From NCBI GenBank assembly GCA_037191015.1, contig JBBCKD010000021.1:62001-126000 (forward strand): a DNA stretch of 64,000 nt, written 5' to 3'. How positions within the stretch are numbered: the first letter of the stretch is position 1; the number at the start of each line of letters is the position of its first letter. This stretch comes from Ravibacter sp037191015 (lineage in GTDB: Bacteria; Bacteroidota; Bacteroidia; Cytophagales; Spirosomataceae). Below the pieces are notes generated by a model. The model had not been told where the DNA came from. It saw only the letters and a list, made by a program, of their open reading frames with translations, and searched no databases. The position numbers and the translations under genes were made by a program. Of the stretch, positions 6,482-16,200 are shown piece by piece.

Positions 6482-9232
6482 ATGAAGTGGATCTTCAATA
6501 GCATTTTTTTACTTTTTTCGGGGATAGCGGTTTTACTGGCCTGGAGCGGCCGCAACGGTAAAGTCGACTACAATGCCGACGTGAAGCCGATCCTGAACAA
6601 ACACTGTATCGGCTGCCACGGAGGGGTCAAGAAGGCGGGCAACGTGAGCTTCCTGTTCGAAGATGAAATGTATAAGCCCGGCAAATCCGGTAAATCCGCG
6701 GTAATAAAGGGAGATCCGAAGCACAGCGAGATGATTCGACGGATCCTTTCGGACGACCCCGATGAAAGGATGCCGAAAGACGGGCCGCCCCTTGCTGACA
6801 GTGAAATTGAGATTCTTAAGAAATGGATCGATCAGGGCGCCGAATGGGGCGTGCACTGGGCATACGGCAGAGTGGAAGAACCGGAAATACCGTCGCTGCG
6901 GAGCTGGCGGAACCTGTTCGGCCTCCTTGGAAGTGACGAAAAGTGGGCGCAGAATGAAATCGACTATTTCGTGCTGGATAAGCTCAGGGAGAAAAAGCTG
7001 ACCCATAATACCGATGCAGAAAGGGAAATACTGATCCGGAGGCTGAGCCTCGATCTTACCGGGCTGCCGCCCGGCGAGGAAGAAGTGAAGGCATTTGTCG
7101 CCGATTCTTCTCCCCAGGCCTATGAAAAGCTCGTCGACAGGCTGCTGTCCTCCCCGGCATTTGGTGAAAGATGGGCCGCTATGTGGATGGACCTGGCACG
7201 CTATGCCGATACCAAAGGATACGAAAGGGACGCTTCCAGGATTATATGGAAATACCGGGATTATGTCATTGACGCTTTCAATAAAGATAAGCCGTTCGAT
7301 CAGTTTACCATTGAACAATTGGCCGGGGATCTCCTGAGTGGAGACGACGGGCTGCCTACAGACGAGCAGCTGATCGCGACCGCTTTCCACCGCAACACCA
7401 TGAACAACGATGAAGGAGGCACCGAGGATGAAGAATTCCGGGTAGCGGCTGTGATCGACCGGGTGAACGCCACGTGGGAAGTCTGGCACGGCACAACCTT
7501 CGGCTGCGTTCAGTGCCATAGTCATACATACGACCCTATTACGCATGACGAGTATTACAGGTACATGGCATTTTTCAATAACACGCGTGATGAGGATGTT
7601 ACCAGCGATACCCCGACCTTGCGGCACTATAAGACCGAAGATTCGCTGCAGGTCGCCGCGCTCCGCGACTGGGTAGGCCGCTACGACAAAAGGCGCGCTG
7701 CGGAAGTATACCGTTTCCTGAAGGTGACGGAACCGAAAGTCAACTCCCACGATTTTACGATGGGCCCCCGCTCCACCTTGCTGGATTCGAAGTACCTCGG
7801 CATCCAGCATAAAGGTTCTGCGATAGCGCCTTCCCTTACCTTTACCGGAAAGGAGAGAATGCTGATCGCCGTCGGTACCGGTAAGGAGGGGGCAAAGATG
7901 AAGTTTTATACCGACAGCACCCGCGTCCTGAAAGTGGCGGAAATTGAGGTTCCGAAAACAGGAAGTACCTGGCGTGACTCCCTGCTGGTAATCAAAATCC
8001 CTGAGCTCACAGGCAGGCATTCGCTTTTCGTGGAAGTAGAGCACCCTAAAGCCCCCGAAGATTGGGTGTCCTTTAAGTGGATAGCTTTCCAGGAGCCGTT
8101 TCCCGGAGGGGCTGAAGGGGAAGAGAAGGAGAAGGAATATACCGGGCTGCTTTCCAGGCGGGTACTGAATACACCTGTCATGTGGGAGGGAGAAGGCGAC
8201 CTTTTCAGGAAAACACAGGTTTTTGAACGGGGCAATTGGCTGGTGAAAGGGGAAGTCGTAAGTCCTTCGGTACCGGCGCTGTTCGATCAACTGCCCGCAG
8301 ACTACCCGGAAAACCGGCTGGGATTGGCCCGGTGGATGGTAAGCCGGGATAACCCCCTTACTTCAAGGGTGATAGTCAACCGTTTTTGGGAGCAGCTGTT
8401 CGGCCTGGGCATTGTGGAAACCCTGGAAGACTTCGGGTCGCAGGGCGCTTTGCCTACCCACCGCGAGCTTCTGGACTGGCTGTCGGTCCGGTTTATGGAG
8501 GACTACGGCTGGAGCACCAAAAAGCTGCTTAAAACCATCGTAATGTCCGCCACTTACCGGCAGTCGTCTGAGACAACCGCCGAAAAAAACTATTCAGACC
8601 CGGATAACAGGTGGCTGTCCCGGGGACCGAGGGTCCGTCTCGGGGCAGAGCAGGTGAGAGATCAGGCCCTGGCAACCAGCGGGTTGCTGTCGCACAAGAT
8701 GCGCGGGCCGAGCGTGATGCCGCCGCAGCCCGACGGCATATGGCTTTCGCCCTATAACGGTGAGAAATGGGTAGTGAGCGAGGGGGAAGACAAGTACCGG
8801 CGCGCGCTTTATACGTACTGGAAAAGAACGTCCCCTTACCCGTCGATGACGACATTTGACGCTCCGAGCCGTGAATTCTGTCAATCCAGGCGTATCAGGA
8901 CCAATACACCGCTGCAGGCGCTTGTCACGCTGAATGACCCCGTTTATATGGAAGCGGCTGAAAAGCTTGCCAAAAAAATGTGCGGCTCATCGAAGAAGCT
9001 GGACGACCAGCTATCGCAAGGGTATTACGCGCTTACTTTTAAGAAAGTTTCCCCTGAAAAGCTCGGCGCGCTGAAAAAGGTATACGGAGAAGCGCTTGCA
9101 GAGTTTAAGTCGGACACGTCGCGCGTAAGCGAGTTTCTGACCTCAGGATCCGAAAGAAGCCCGGAAATTGCTGCAATGGCCCTGACGGCCAACGTGCTGC
9201 TGAATCTTGATGAAGTGATTACTAAAGAATAA
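6482..9232 (+). CDS. PSCyt1-PSCyt2-PSD1 cytochrome c domain protein
   Basis: 916 residues with a signal peptide (about 1-22). Domains in order: planctomycete cytochrome c (PSCyt1, PF07635) with the haem motif CIGCH at residues 42-46; PSCyt2 (DUF1549, PF07583) from about 150 to 350, containing a second motif CVQCH at 342-346; a beta-rich middle; and PSD1 (DUF1553, PF07587) from about 610 to 880 with the PLTSRVIVNRFWEQLFG signature. These giant proteins are abundant in Planctomycetes and Verrucomicrobia and are usually paired with DUF1501 proteins, exactly as here (19 bases downstream). A periplasmic redox role linked to polysaccharide breakdown is generally supposed but not proven. Confidence 0.92.
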   Translation: MKWIFNSIFLLFSGIAVLLAWSGRNGKVDYNADVKPILNKHCIGCHGGVKKAGNVSFLFEDEMYKPGKSGKSAVIKGDPKHSEMIRRILSDDPDERMPKDGPPLADSEIEILKKWIDQGAEWGVHWAYGRVEEPEIPSLRSWRNLFGLLGSDEKWAQNEIDYFVLDKLREKKLTHNTDAEREILIRRLSLDLTGLPPGEEEVKAFVADSSPQAYEKLVDRLLSSPAFGERWAAMWMDLARYADTKGYERDASRIIWKYRDYVIDAFNKDKPFDQFTIEQLAGDLLSGDDGLPTDEQLIATAFHRNTMNNDEGGTEDEEFRVAAVIDRVNATWEVWHGTTFGCVQCHSHTYDPITHDEYYRYMAFFNNTRDEDVTSDTPTLRHYKTEDSLQVAALRDWVGRYDKRRAAEVYRFLKVTEPKVNSHDFTMGPRSTLLDSKYLGIQHKGSAIAPSLTFTGKERMLIAVGTGKEGAKMKFYTDSTRVLKVAEIEVPKTGSTWRDSLLVIKIPELTGRHSLFVEVEHPKAPEDWVSFKWIAFQEPFPGGAEGEEKEKEYTGLLSRRVLNTPVMWEGEGDLFRKTQVFERGNWLVKGEVVSPSVPALFDQLPADYPENRLGLARWMVSRDNPLTSRVIVNRFWEQLFGLGIVETLEDFGSQGALPTHRELLDWLSVRFMEDYGWSTKKLLKTIVMSATYRQSSETTAEKNYSDPDNRWLSRGPRVRLGAEQVRDQALATSGLLSHKMRGPSVMPPQPDGIWLSPYNGEKWVVSEGEDKYRRALYTYWKRTSPYPSMTTFDAPSREFCQSRRIRTNTPLQALVTLNDPVYMEAAEKLAKKMCGSSKKLDDQLSQGYYALTFKKVSPEKLGALKKVYGEALAEFKSDTSRVSEFLTSGSERSPEIAAMALTANVLLNLDEVITKE

Positions 9233-9251
9233 AGCCTGTTAAAGGGAATCG

Positions 9252-10724
9252 ATGGAAAATCTGGTAAAAGAGCTTGCCTACCGGCAGGCGGAGCAGCAGA
9301 CCCGCCGTAATTTTCTCCAATGGATGGGGGTTACGAGCCTGGGTGCAATCGGGCTCGGCCACCTTATGTCGGGGTGCGGGAAGGGATCGGCCGCGCCGGT
9401 ATCGGCCGAAAGCACCGTCAACCTGCCGCAATTTGCTCCCAGGGCAAAGCGGGTGATCTATATCCATATGGCCGGTGCGCCTTCACAACTGGAGCTTTTT
9501 GACTTCAAGCCTGAGCTGTCTAAATACCATGGCGTCGATTGTCCCGCGGAGTTCCTGGAAGGAAAGAAGTTCGCATTTATCCAGGGAGTTCCGAAAATGC
9601 TGGGTCCGCAGGGAAACTTTAAGCAATACGGGCAATCGGGGGCCTGGGTATCGGACTATGTTCCGCATATCAGCACGGTCGTCGACGAGCTTACTTTTGT
9701 GAAGTCCATGCATACCGACCAGTTCAATCATGCGCCGGCGCAACTGCTGATGCACACCGGCAGCGCACGCCTGGGACGCCCGAGCATCGGATCATGGGCA
9801 GTTTACGGGCTGGGTTCGGAAAACCAGAATTTACCCGGCTTTATCGTGCTCACCTCCGGGGGAAAGCAGCCCGACGCGGGTAAAAGCATATGGGGGAGCG
9901 GCTTCCTGCCGACCGTCTACCAGGGAGTGCAATGCCGTACGGGAGGAGACCCGGTGTTGTATGTTTCCGATCCTTCAGGGGTTAAACGCTCCATGCGGCA
10001 AAAAACGATCGAGGCGATCAATGAGATCAACCGTAAGACATACGAGGAAGTAGGCGATCCCGAAATATTGACCAGGATCAGCCAGTACGAAATGGCCTTC
10101 AGGATGCAGATGTCGGTGCCGGAGGTAATGGATGTCTCTAAGGAGCCTCAATACATACTGGATATGTATGGCGTGAAGCCCGGGGAAGGAAGTTTTGCCA
10201 TGAACTGCCTGCTTGCCCGTAAGCTTATAGAGAGCGACGTGCGTTTCGTGCAGCTCTTTGACTGGGGATGGGATACCCACGGTACTTCTGCCGACGGCGC
10301 CATCGAAATAGGACTGAAGAAAAAGTGCCAGGGATCGGATCAGGCTACCGCAGCCCTGATCAAGGACCTGAAAATGAGAGGGCTTCTCGACGATACGCTG
10401 GTCATCTGGGCGGGTGAGTTCGGGCGTACCCCCATGCAGGAAAACCGGAACGGGCTGGTGCTGCCCTTCATGGGAAGGGACCATCACCTCGACGCCTTTA
10501 CCATCTGGATGGCCGGGGGAGGAGTAAAGAAAGGCCTTTCCTACGGTGAGACCGACGATATCGGGTACTATGCCGTGAAAGACCGGGTACATGTCCACGA
10601 CCTGCAGGCCACTATTCTCCACCTGCTGGGTTTCGACCACGAGAAGTTCACCTATCCTTTCCAGGGCCGGAACTTCAGGCTTACCGATACGGAAGGGCAT
10701 GTGGTGAAAGGGATTCTCGCCTGA
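9252..10724 (+). CDS. DUF1501 protein with twin-arginine signal
   Basis: 490 residues. A twin-arginine leader (TRRNFLQWMG at residues 17-26, hydrophobic segment, then SGCGKG) indicates Tat export of a folded, perhaps metal-bearing protein. The remainder is DUF1501 (PF07394), distantly related to the sulfatase/alkaline phosphatase superfamily, with family segments such as FIVLTSGGKQPDAG, FDWGWDTHG, VIWAGEFGRTPM and MAGGGVKKG. DUF1501 genes nearly always follow PSD1 genes; the 19-base gap suggests co-transcription. The biochemical role is unknown. It is convergent with the C45 hydrolase gene. Confidence 0.93.
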   Translation: MENLVKELAYRQAEQQTRRNFLQWMGVTSLGAIGLGHLMSGCGKGSAAPVSAESTVNLPQFAPRAKRVIYIHMAGAPSQLELFDFKPELSKYHGVDCPAEFLEGKKFAFIQGVPKMLGPQGNFKQYGQSGAWVSDYVPHISTVVDELTFVKSMHTDQFNHAPAQLLMHTGSARLGRPSIGSWAVYGLGSENQNLPGFIVLTSGGKQPDAGKSIWGSGFLPTVYQGVQCRTGGDPVLYVSDPSGVKRSMRQKTIEAINEINRKTYEEVGDPEILTRISQYEMAFRMQMSVPEVMDVSKEPQYILDMYGVKPGEGSFAMNCLLARKLIESDVRFVQLFDWGWDTHGTSADGAIEIGLKKKCQGSDQATAALIKDLKMRGLLDDTLVIWAGEFGRTPMQENRNGLVLPFMGRDHHLDAFTIWMAGGGVKKGLSYGETDDIGYYAVKDRVHVHDLQATILHLLGFDHEKFTYPFQGRNFRLTDTEGHVVKGILA

Positions 10725-10737
10725 CAGATCCGGGATT

Positions 10738-12465
10738 TTACCGGCATTTTTCCATTTTATCCCTGATCGCGGCTTCCTCGTTCCCGGACGGCAGCTCTTT
10801 GCCCAGCGCCGATTGGTAGTACATCAGCGCCTTCCCGCAGTCTTCCTTTTTTTTGTAATAATCGCCCAGCAGCAGGTAAGGGAGATAACTTTCCGGGTTG
10901 TTGCTGATAAACCGCTGCTCCTCCGCCTCTGAAAGCGAAAGGGCCTGACCGGTCATCAGGTATTTACGGATATCGTTCCCGGTCTTCTTAAATTCTTCGA
11001 AGTTTTGGTAATCCTGTGTCGCCAGGAAAGGATCTGCAGGCAGAACCAGGCCGGAATCTGCCGGGAAAGGTACCGGTGAGAATACTTTTTTAAGGTCGTA
11101 CCCTACAAAAGCGCCGAGCTGATAAGGATTGGCCGATACCCATAGCCTGCGCTCACGGGGTTTAAAGATGACACCGTGGTGGGCAAGCAACTGATTGATC
11201 GATTTGGGATTGCCGTAGCCGATAAACTCATCGTGTATGCCCAGGGTGTTCCTCAATATGGATACGCTGTTTTGAAGATCCAGCGGGACGTTATTGCCGA
11301 TCAGCTCCCTCATACGACTGAAACGATACCCGGAGTCGCTGTTTTCGAGGTTCTCCAGGTTTGTTTTTTCGCTGCCCAATAGCCGGCCCTGGTAGTGGTT
11401 GGAGCAGACGGTAAGCGCTGTTCCCGAATCGTAGACGTCCATCCTGGAAGGTGTTTTTTCGATGATGACGGCTTTGTCTTCAGCTGCGGAGCCTATCAGC
11501 AGGGATTCGCTTACAAAAGTTTCGCGCCTGCCGGCGATAGCGACGGCTTCCGCGATGCTGCCGGCGTATTGCAGGATTTCCCGGGCCAGGATGGAGATCG
11601 GGGTTTTGGCTTTATAGGGGATGTCGGATTTAGAGGCATTGAGGGTGATGGTAAGCCCTTTTTCGTTCATCCCCGACACGACTCCGGTAAAACCGGCCCA
11701 GCCGACGGAAGCAAATGCATATCCTTCGTCCGGCTTCATAAAGAGCATCAGCTTGTTCCTGGCAAAGCCGTCTCCCATATTGAAATCGAAGTTTCTGCCG
11801 ATTATCAGGGAAGAGTCGGCTGAAAGTTCCTTATTGACAGCAAAGGATGTGCAGCCTACCATGTTCAGATCGGTGAGCGCATGGCCGATGTCGTGCGCGG
11901 CGTGGTAATTGAGCACCCTGTAGTAAGGCTTCCCGATAAAATTGAAGCTGTCTGAAAAAGATTGCGATATCCCGTATATTTCTTCAAGGTTTTCCTGCGG
12001 GATATACTGGTCGATATCCCGGTTGAACCACCCCACGAAATACTTCAGCCAATTGAGTATGGATGCATTCGGGATCATGTTCCGTATCTGATCCACGAAT
12101 ACGTTTTCCTGGTCGTTGACCAGCTCTTTGGCAAGACGTCCGTAAATCACACCCCGTTCATAGGGCGAGCCTTCCAGGTACATTTCCCAGATCCCGTACC
12201 TGTTTTTGCGGAGCCAGTTATTGCCTATGCGGTAGTAGTCCGGCGAGACTTCGGTCCTGATAGGGTCAATCAGGCCCGGATCGATCCCGGGACCGGCAAC
12301 CTGCGGCGGGGAGAGGCTGATCCTGAAATTGAACCATATGATCAGCGCGGCAGCCAGCAGCATGAAACCTGCGAAAAGCTTAAAAAGAAATTTTGGGAAG
12401 CTGCGGCGCGAACTCATCCGGGGGTAAAAGATTGATGATACGAAGTTAAACACAAATCGGAACAT
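10738..12465 (-). CDS. C45-type Ntn-hydrolase (acyl-CoA:6-APA acyltransferase family)
   Basis: 575 residues; codon 17 (MSSRRSFP, base 12417) is a likely alternative start, because it places a basic segment before the membrane anchor at about 27-47. The catalytic region follows the peptidase C45 / acyl-CoA:6-aminopenicillanic acid acyltransferase family: VGCTSFAV with the likely nucleophile Cys205, then IIGRNFDFN and GMNEKGLTITLNA. In known members autocleavage frees this Cys as the N-terminal residue. The C-terminal 80 residues look like one or two TPR units (YLLLGDYYKKKEDCGKALMYYQSA). It is probably a membrane-anchored amidase or transacylase with unknown substrate. It is divergent from the phosphopantetheinyl transferase gene. 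Confidence 0.8.
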   Translation of the reverse strand: MFRFVFNFVSSIFYPRMSSRRSFPKFLFKLFAGFMLLAAALIIWFNFRISLSPPQVAGPGIDPGLIDPIRTEVSPDYYRIGNNWLRKNRYGIWEMYLEGSPYERGVIYGRLAKELVNDQENVFVDQIRNMIPNASILNWLKYFVGWFNRDIDQYIPQENLEEIYGISQSFSDSFNFIGKPYYRVLNYHAAHDIGHALTDLNMVGCTSFAVNKELSADSSLIIGRNFDFNMGDGFARNKLMLFMKPDEGYAFASVGWAGFTGVVSGMNEKGLTITLNASKSDIPYKAKTPISILAREILQYAGSIAEAVAIAGRRETFVSESLLIGSAAEDKAVIIEKTPSRMDVYDSGTALTVCSNHYQGRLLGSEKTNLENLENSDSGYRFSRMRELIGNNVPLDLQNSVSILRNTLGIHDEFIGYGNPKSINQLLAHHGVIFKPRERRLWVSANPYQLGAFVGYDLKKVFSPVPFPADSGLVLPADPFLATQDYQNFEEFKKTGNDIRKYLMTGQALSLSEAEEQRFISNNPESYLPYLLLGDYYKKKEDCGKALMYYQSALGKELPSGNEEAAIRDKMEKCR

Positions 12466-12604
12466 CCCGGTTTGTAAATTTGCAAAATAGGTATCGGATG
12501 CCGGAAACCGGAGCCCGGGCCGTGAAGGCCGCCGCTGAACCCTTAGACGGGCTTAAGAAGATACCGATTATTGACAGCTTAATTATAATAGCCGGAAAGA
12601 GAAT

Positions 12605-13240
12605 ATGCCGTTAGCTTCGGAGAGGAAACTGGATGATGGTACGATAGTTGGGATCTGGAATACTTCGGAATCTCTGGAATACCTGTTTTCAGCCGTCGTA
12701 TTAACCGGCGCGGAGCAGGACGAGTTGCAAAAGCGTCCCGGCCGGCTGCGGAAAAAACAGTTCCTGGCAGCCAGGATTTTACTCGCGCACCTGCTCGGGG
12801 AACGCCAGCCTCTCTGCTATTTACCCGGCGGACGCCCTTTTATCCCGGGCAGTCCACTGCAGGTGTCGGTATCGCATTCCGGGAATTACGTGGCTGTAGC
12901 AGTTGCTGCCGGCTTGCCGGTGGGGATCGACATCGAGGTTTTGCCAAGGAAGGCATTGGTGAAAGCAAAAGACTATTTTCTGAACGACAGCGAGCAGCGG
13001 CAGGTGGCAGGCGACGATCCGGTAGAAGAGCTGCATGTGTACTGGTCGGCAAAGGAAGCGCTTTTCAAATATGCCGGTAATGAACAGCTTAATTTAAAGG
13101 ACCATTTTTCGATCGCCCCTTTTTCCTTTTCAACATACGGTAAACTGAGCGCCAGTATTTTAGGCGGGACTGAAGCCGGGAAGACCGCTTTATCATACTG
13201 GCTGGAGCAGGATTATATTCTTGTAGTGACCGGCGCCTGA
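12605..13240 (+). CDS. 4'-phosphopantetheinyl transferase superfamily protein
   Basis: 211 residues, the size of Sfp/AcpT-type enzymes that transfer the phosphopantetheine arm of CoA to a carrier-protein Ser. Both signature motifs are present: VGIDIE (residues 106-111) supplying the Mg2+-binding Asp and Glu, and WSAKEALFKYAG (147-158) with the catalytic Lys/Glu. An N-terminal half-domain with SHSGNYVAVAV precedes them. No carrier protein or synthase gene is adjacent, so the target (fatty-acid, pigment or NRPS carrier) is unclear. A TAAATTTG box lies at 12475-12482, about 120 bases upstream. Confidence 0.9.
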   Translation: MPLASERKLDDGTIVGIWNTSESLEYLFSAVVLTGAEQDELQKRPGRLRKKQFLAARILLAHLLGERQPLCYLPGGRPFIPGSPLQVSVSHSGNYVAVAVAAGLPVGIDIEVLPRKALVKAKDYFLNDSEQRQVAGDDPVEELHVYWSAKEALFKYAGNEQLNLKDHFSIAPFSFSTYGKLSASILGGTEAGKTALSYWLEQDYILVVTGA

Positions 13241-13264
13241 TTGTACATTATAACCTGAAAATTT

Positions 13265-13272
13265 TACATTTG
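13265..13272 (+). promoter_or_regulatory. Promoter of the YeiH-type gene
   Basis: TACATTTG is a full TAnnTTTG match, with TTG at 13241-13243, 21 bases upstream, as a -33 element. The expected start near 13279 would leave a leader of about 30 bases before the ATG at 13310. Confidence 0.5.
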
Positions 13273-13309
13273 TGTTTTAGCTTCTCCATGCAGTCTTTTA
13301 TTATCTCTT

Positions 13310-14575
13310 ATGTCTCAAAAAAATTCCTTTAAGCTGACAGAAGACTGGACTTCCCTGGTTCTGGGCTTCCTGATCATATTTCTTTTCCTTGGCGGGGTTC
13401 AATTTGCAGCCCCTTCTTATCAATGGGCCGGTATGGCCGACCTGACGGGTTCTGTACTGTCTTCCGCTAATCTCGGCAGGATCCTGATGCAGTTTGTGCT
13501 CGTCTACGTGCTCACTATTTTGGGCTACTGGCTGAAAGGAGACGCCGTAGGCCCGGTAATCAAAGGTTTCCCGATTATTTACATCCTGACGTTGATCGCG
13601 TTGATCATAGCGGGCAGCAAGGCGATAAATGACCTCAATCTTGAAGCGGTCATCATCAGCCTGGCGCTGGGCCTTTTCATCAGGAATTTCCTGTTTGTCC
13701 CGGAATGGCTCAAGGCGGCGCTTTCGACGGAGCTTTTTGTGAAAGTCGGTCTCATTTTGCTGGGAACGACCATTATATTCTCCGATATTCTCAAGGCCGG
13801 TACCCTGGGATTGATCCAGTCGCTGGTTGTGGTATTTTCGGTCTGGTACTTTGCCTTCTGGGTATGCAAAAAGCTGAAAGTGGACGAAGATATGGCGCTG
13901 ATGATCTCGAGTGCAGTCTCTATTTGCGGTGTTTCCGCGGCTATCGCTACCTCGGGAGCCATCGAAGGAGATTCAAAGAAGCTGTCCTATGTTATTTCGA
14001 TGGTCCTGATCACCGCCATCCCGATGATGATCTTTATGCCGATGATCGCCAATTATATCGGGCTTTCCGAGGCGGTTACGGGGGCATGGCTGGGAGGAAG
14101 CATCGATACGAGCGGTGCGGTGGTCGCTTCCGGGACGCTGGTAGGAGAGGAAGCGCTGAAGATCAGCACTATAGTTAAATTTTCCCAAAACGTTCTGCTT
14201 GGGCTGGCGGCTTTCGCCATCAGTGTCTACTGGACCTATTCCAAATCGGCAGCCAATGCAAACGGGCATGTTGAAAAGCCTACCCTCGGTGTCATTTGGG
14301 AGCGTTTTCCCAAGTTTGTCGTCGGGTTCCTGGCCGCATCCCTGATCTTCTCATTCTTACTGGATGCAGAAACGGTCTCAAGCGTAAAAGGCGGGATCAA
14401 GAGCGTTCAGGGGCTATGGTTTGCCTTGGCTTTCACCAGTATAGGTATGGAAACGAAATTCTCGGAATTGTTCAGCCAGGATAACAAAAAGCCGCTGTAC
14501 GCCTTTGTAACAGCCCAGACTTTCAATATATTCATTACCCTGGTGCTGGCGTATTTCCTGTTCGGAAACAGCTGA
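13310..14575 (+). CDS. YeiH-family putative sulfate exporter / membrane transporter
   Basis: 421 residues with about 11 hydrophobic helices. It matches the YeiH/UPF0324 family (PF03601) through segments such as KVGLILLGTTIIFSDI, SAVSICGVSAAIATSGAIEGD and GAWLGGSIDTSGAVVASGTL. E. coli YeiH is shorter (349 aa); Bacteroidota members often have this longer form. Family members have been proposed to export sulfate or related anions, but the substrate is not proven. Its stop is 1 base from that of the convergent DUF1569 gene. Confidence 0.85.
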   Translation: MSQKNSFKLTEDWTSLVLGFLIIFLFLGGVQFAAPSYQWAGMADLTGSVLSSANLGRILMQFVLVYVLTILGYWLKGDAVGPVIKGFPIIYILTLIALIIAGSKAINDLNLEAVIISLALGLFIRNFLFVPEWLKAALSTELFVKVGLILLGTTIIFSDILKAGTLGLIQSLVVVFSVWYFAFWVCKKLKVDEDMALMISSAVSICGVSAAIATSGAIEGDSKKLSYVISMVLITAIPMMIFMPMIANYIGLSEAVTGAWLGGSIDTSGAVVASGTLVGEEALKISTIVKFSQNVLLGLAAFAISVYWTYSKSAANANGHVEKPTLGVIWERFPKFVVGFLAASLIFSFLLDAETVSSVKGGIKSVQGLWFALAFTSIGMETKFSELFSQDNKKPLYAFVTAQTFNIFITLVLAYFLFGNS

Positions 14576-14576
14576 T

Positions 14577-15029
14577 TTATACTCCGAACTGGGTTAAATG
14601 ATGGTCGAGGTGCTTGTAGAACATATTGTTCCATTCCTCTTTTGTCAGACGCCCGAATGAATGAGACTCTTTCCCGTCAAAATAATCTTCGCCTGATTGC
14701 TGTGTCCTTGTGATGTAGTCGATCAGGCGTCTTTTTTCTTTGTCAAAATCTCTCGCGTCGGTGATGAGAAATTCAGGAGCCGTCATACTGTTCTTTTTGT
14801 ACGGCGCTTCACTCACGACAGTTTTTTTGACGAATAGCGTGAGGAGAAATCTTTTAAAAGCATTCGGCTTCGGGTGCTTGTTGTCGTAGACAAATTCATA
14901 GGCAACGCAGCAATGGGCGAGCATCTGCCCGACATCCATTTTTCCCCATAGAGGCTTAGAGGCCGGACTGAGATTGTTGATGCGGTCTATTACTTCAGCC
15001 GCTACATCTTGTGTAAATATGTTTTTCAC
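14577..15029 (-). CDS. DUF1569 (DinB-like fold) protein
   Basis: 150 residues covering one DUF1569 domain (PF07606): KPLWGKMDVGQMLAHC near residue 43 and the C-terminal YKHLDHHLTQFGV. The paired His residues (MLAHC, HLDHH) match the metal-site pattern of the DinB/YfiT four-helix fold, whose members are metal-dependent and linked to thiol or damage responses. No function is established for DUF1569. It stands alone and is convergent with the YeiH-type gene. Confidence 0.85.
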   Translation of the reverse strand: MKNIFTQDVAAEVIDRINNLSPASKPLWGKMDVGQMLAHCCVAYEFVYDNKHPKPNAFKRFLLTLFVKKTVVSEAPYKKNSMTAPEFLITDARDFDKEKRRLIDYITRTQQSGEDYFDGKESHSFGRLTKEEWNNMFYKHLDHHLTQFGV

Positions 15030-15315
15030 AGGTGTTCAGGTAAATGGTATCTGTTTAAAAGGATACTGGCGTATAAATATAGGCTTTCTGATTGAGTGTT
15101 GACTTATCAGGAGTTTATTGCACAGGATGTTACGAATTCTCACATGGTTCTACAAGCTGATGTTGCGCGCGGTACACCGGATATCGCCTGAACCGGGAAA
15201 AGGAGAGGGCGCAGCCATATATAAGCCGCGAATTTACGAATTGCCTCCATCCTGTTTTCTCTTCAGAGCACGATTATTGCTCATTTGCTTTGTTTTACCA
15301 AACCGATACCTTACT

Positions 15316-16188
15316 ATGAAAAGCTCAGATAAAATTCCCGTAGAATCGTTCCCTCCGCAAACCCAGCCTGCGCAGCCCGGTCTGCAGTCCGAAATGGTCC
15401 CGCCACCGGATACAGAACCCCGCGTGTACGGAAGGGATGGAAAACTGAGCGGGAAAATAGCCATTATTACCGGAGGCGACAGCGGGATAGGAAAAGCCGC
15501 GGCGCTTCTTTTTGCCGACGAAGGCGCCGATGTTGTCATTGTGTATTACAACGAGCACGAAGACGCCGAAGCAACCTCAAATGAGCTCAGAGCACGCGGA
15601 AGCAACGTGTTGCTTCTTTCGGGAGACTTAAGCGAAGAGGCATTTTGCCGGCGTGTAGTAGAAGAGACGGTCGCGAAATTCGGGAAGATCGATATCCTTG
15701 TCAACAACGCCGCGGTGCAGTTTCCGAAAGACTCCCTCGAAAAGATTACCAGCGAACAGCTTGAGCTGACCTTCCGGATCAATGTATTCGCGCCATTTTA
15801 CCTGACACGCGCCGCGCTGCCGCATATGGAGCCCGGAGGCAGTATCATCAATTCTTCTTCAATTACCGCGTTCAGAGGAAGCGAAAGGCTCGTCGACTAC
15901 GCTGCTACAAAAGGAGCGCTGATATCTTTCACACGTTCATTGTCGACAGCACTCGTAAAGAGAGGCATACGCGTAAATGCCGTTGCGCCAGGCCCTATAT
16001 GGACGCCGCTTATTCCGGCCAGCTTCGATGCCGAAGAGGTTGCGAGCTTCGGAAAAGACGTACCCATGGGGCGCGCCGGGCAACCGCATGAAGCGGCAAC
16101 GGCATACCTTTTCCTGGCTACCGACGACTCCAGCTATTTTACCGGGCAAACCCTGCATCCGAACGGCGGGGTAGTAGTCAACACCTAA
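15316..16188 (+). CDS. SDR family oxidoreductase (YghA-type)
   Basis: 290 residues from the ATG at 15316. The frame is open back to 15118, but the extra 66 codons do not resemble the family, while MKSSDKIPVESFPPQTQ is a typical N-terminus for YghA-type classical SDRs. NAD(P)-binding motif TGGDSGIGK near residue 56, NNAA motif, catalytic Ser in the INSSSIT segment, YAATK for catalytic Tyr and Lys. These enzymes are cytoplasmic reductases of aldehydes or ketones and are often part of general stress responses. The DUF6496 gene follows after 12 bases, a combination that also points to a stress role. Confidence 0.9.
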   Translation: MKSSDKIPVESFPPQTQPAQPGLQSEMVPPPDTEPRVYGRDGKLSGKIAIITGGDSGIGKAAALLFADEGADVVIVYYNEHEDAEATSNELRARGSNVLLLSGDLSEEAFCRRVVEETVAKFGKIDILVNNAAVQFPKDSLEKITSEQLELTFRINVFAPFYLTRAALPHMEPGGSIINSSSITAFRGSERLVDYAATKGALISFTRSLSTALVKRGIRVNAVAPGPIWTPLIPASFDAEEVASFGKDVPMGRAGQPHEAATAYLFLATDDSSYFTGQTLHPNGGVVVNT

Positions 16189-16200
16189 ACTTACCGAACG

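Noticed and set aside
6533..8290. 585-codon open frame on the minus strand
   Set aside because: It lies wholly inside the PSD1 gene, has no recognisable domain, and its composition (rich in Arg, Pro, His, Gly) is that of an antisense shadow.
15118..15315. N-terminal extension of the SDR frame
   Set aside because: The extra 66 codons do not look like an SDR or a signal peptide; the ATG at 15316 gives the standard family start.
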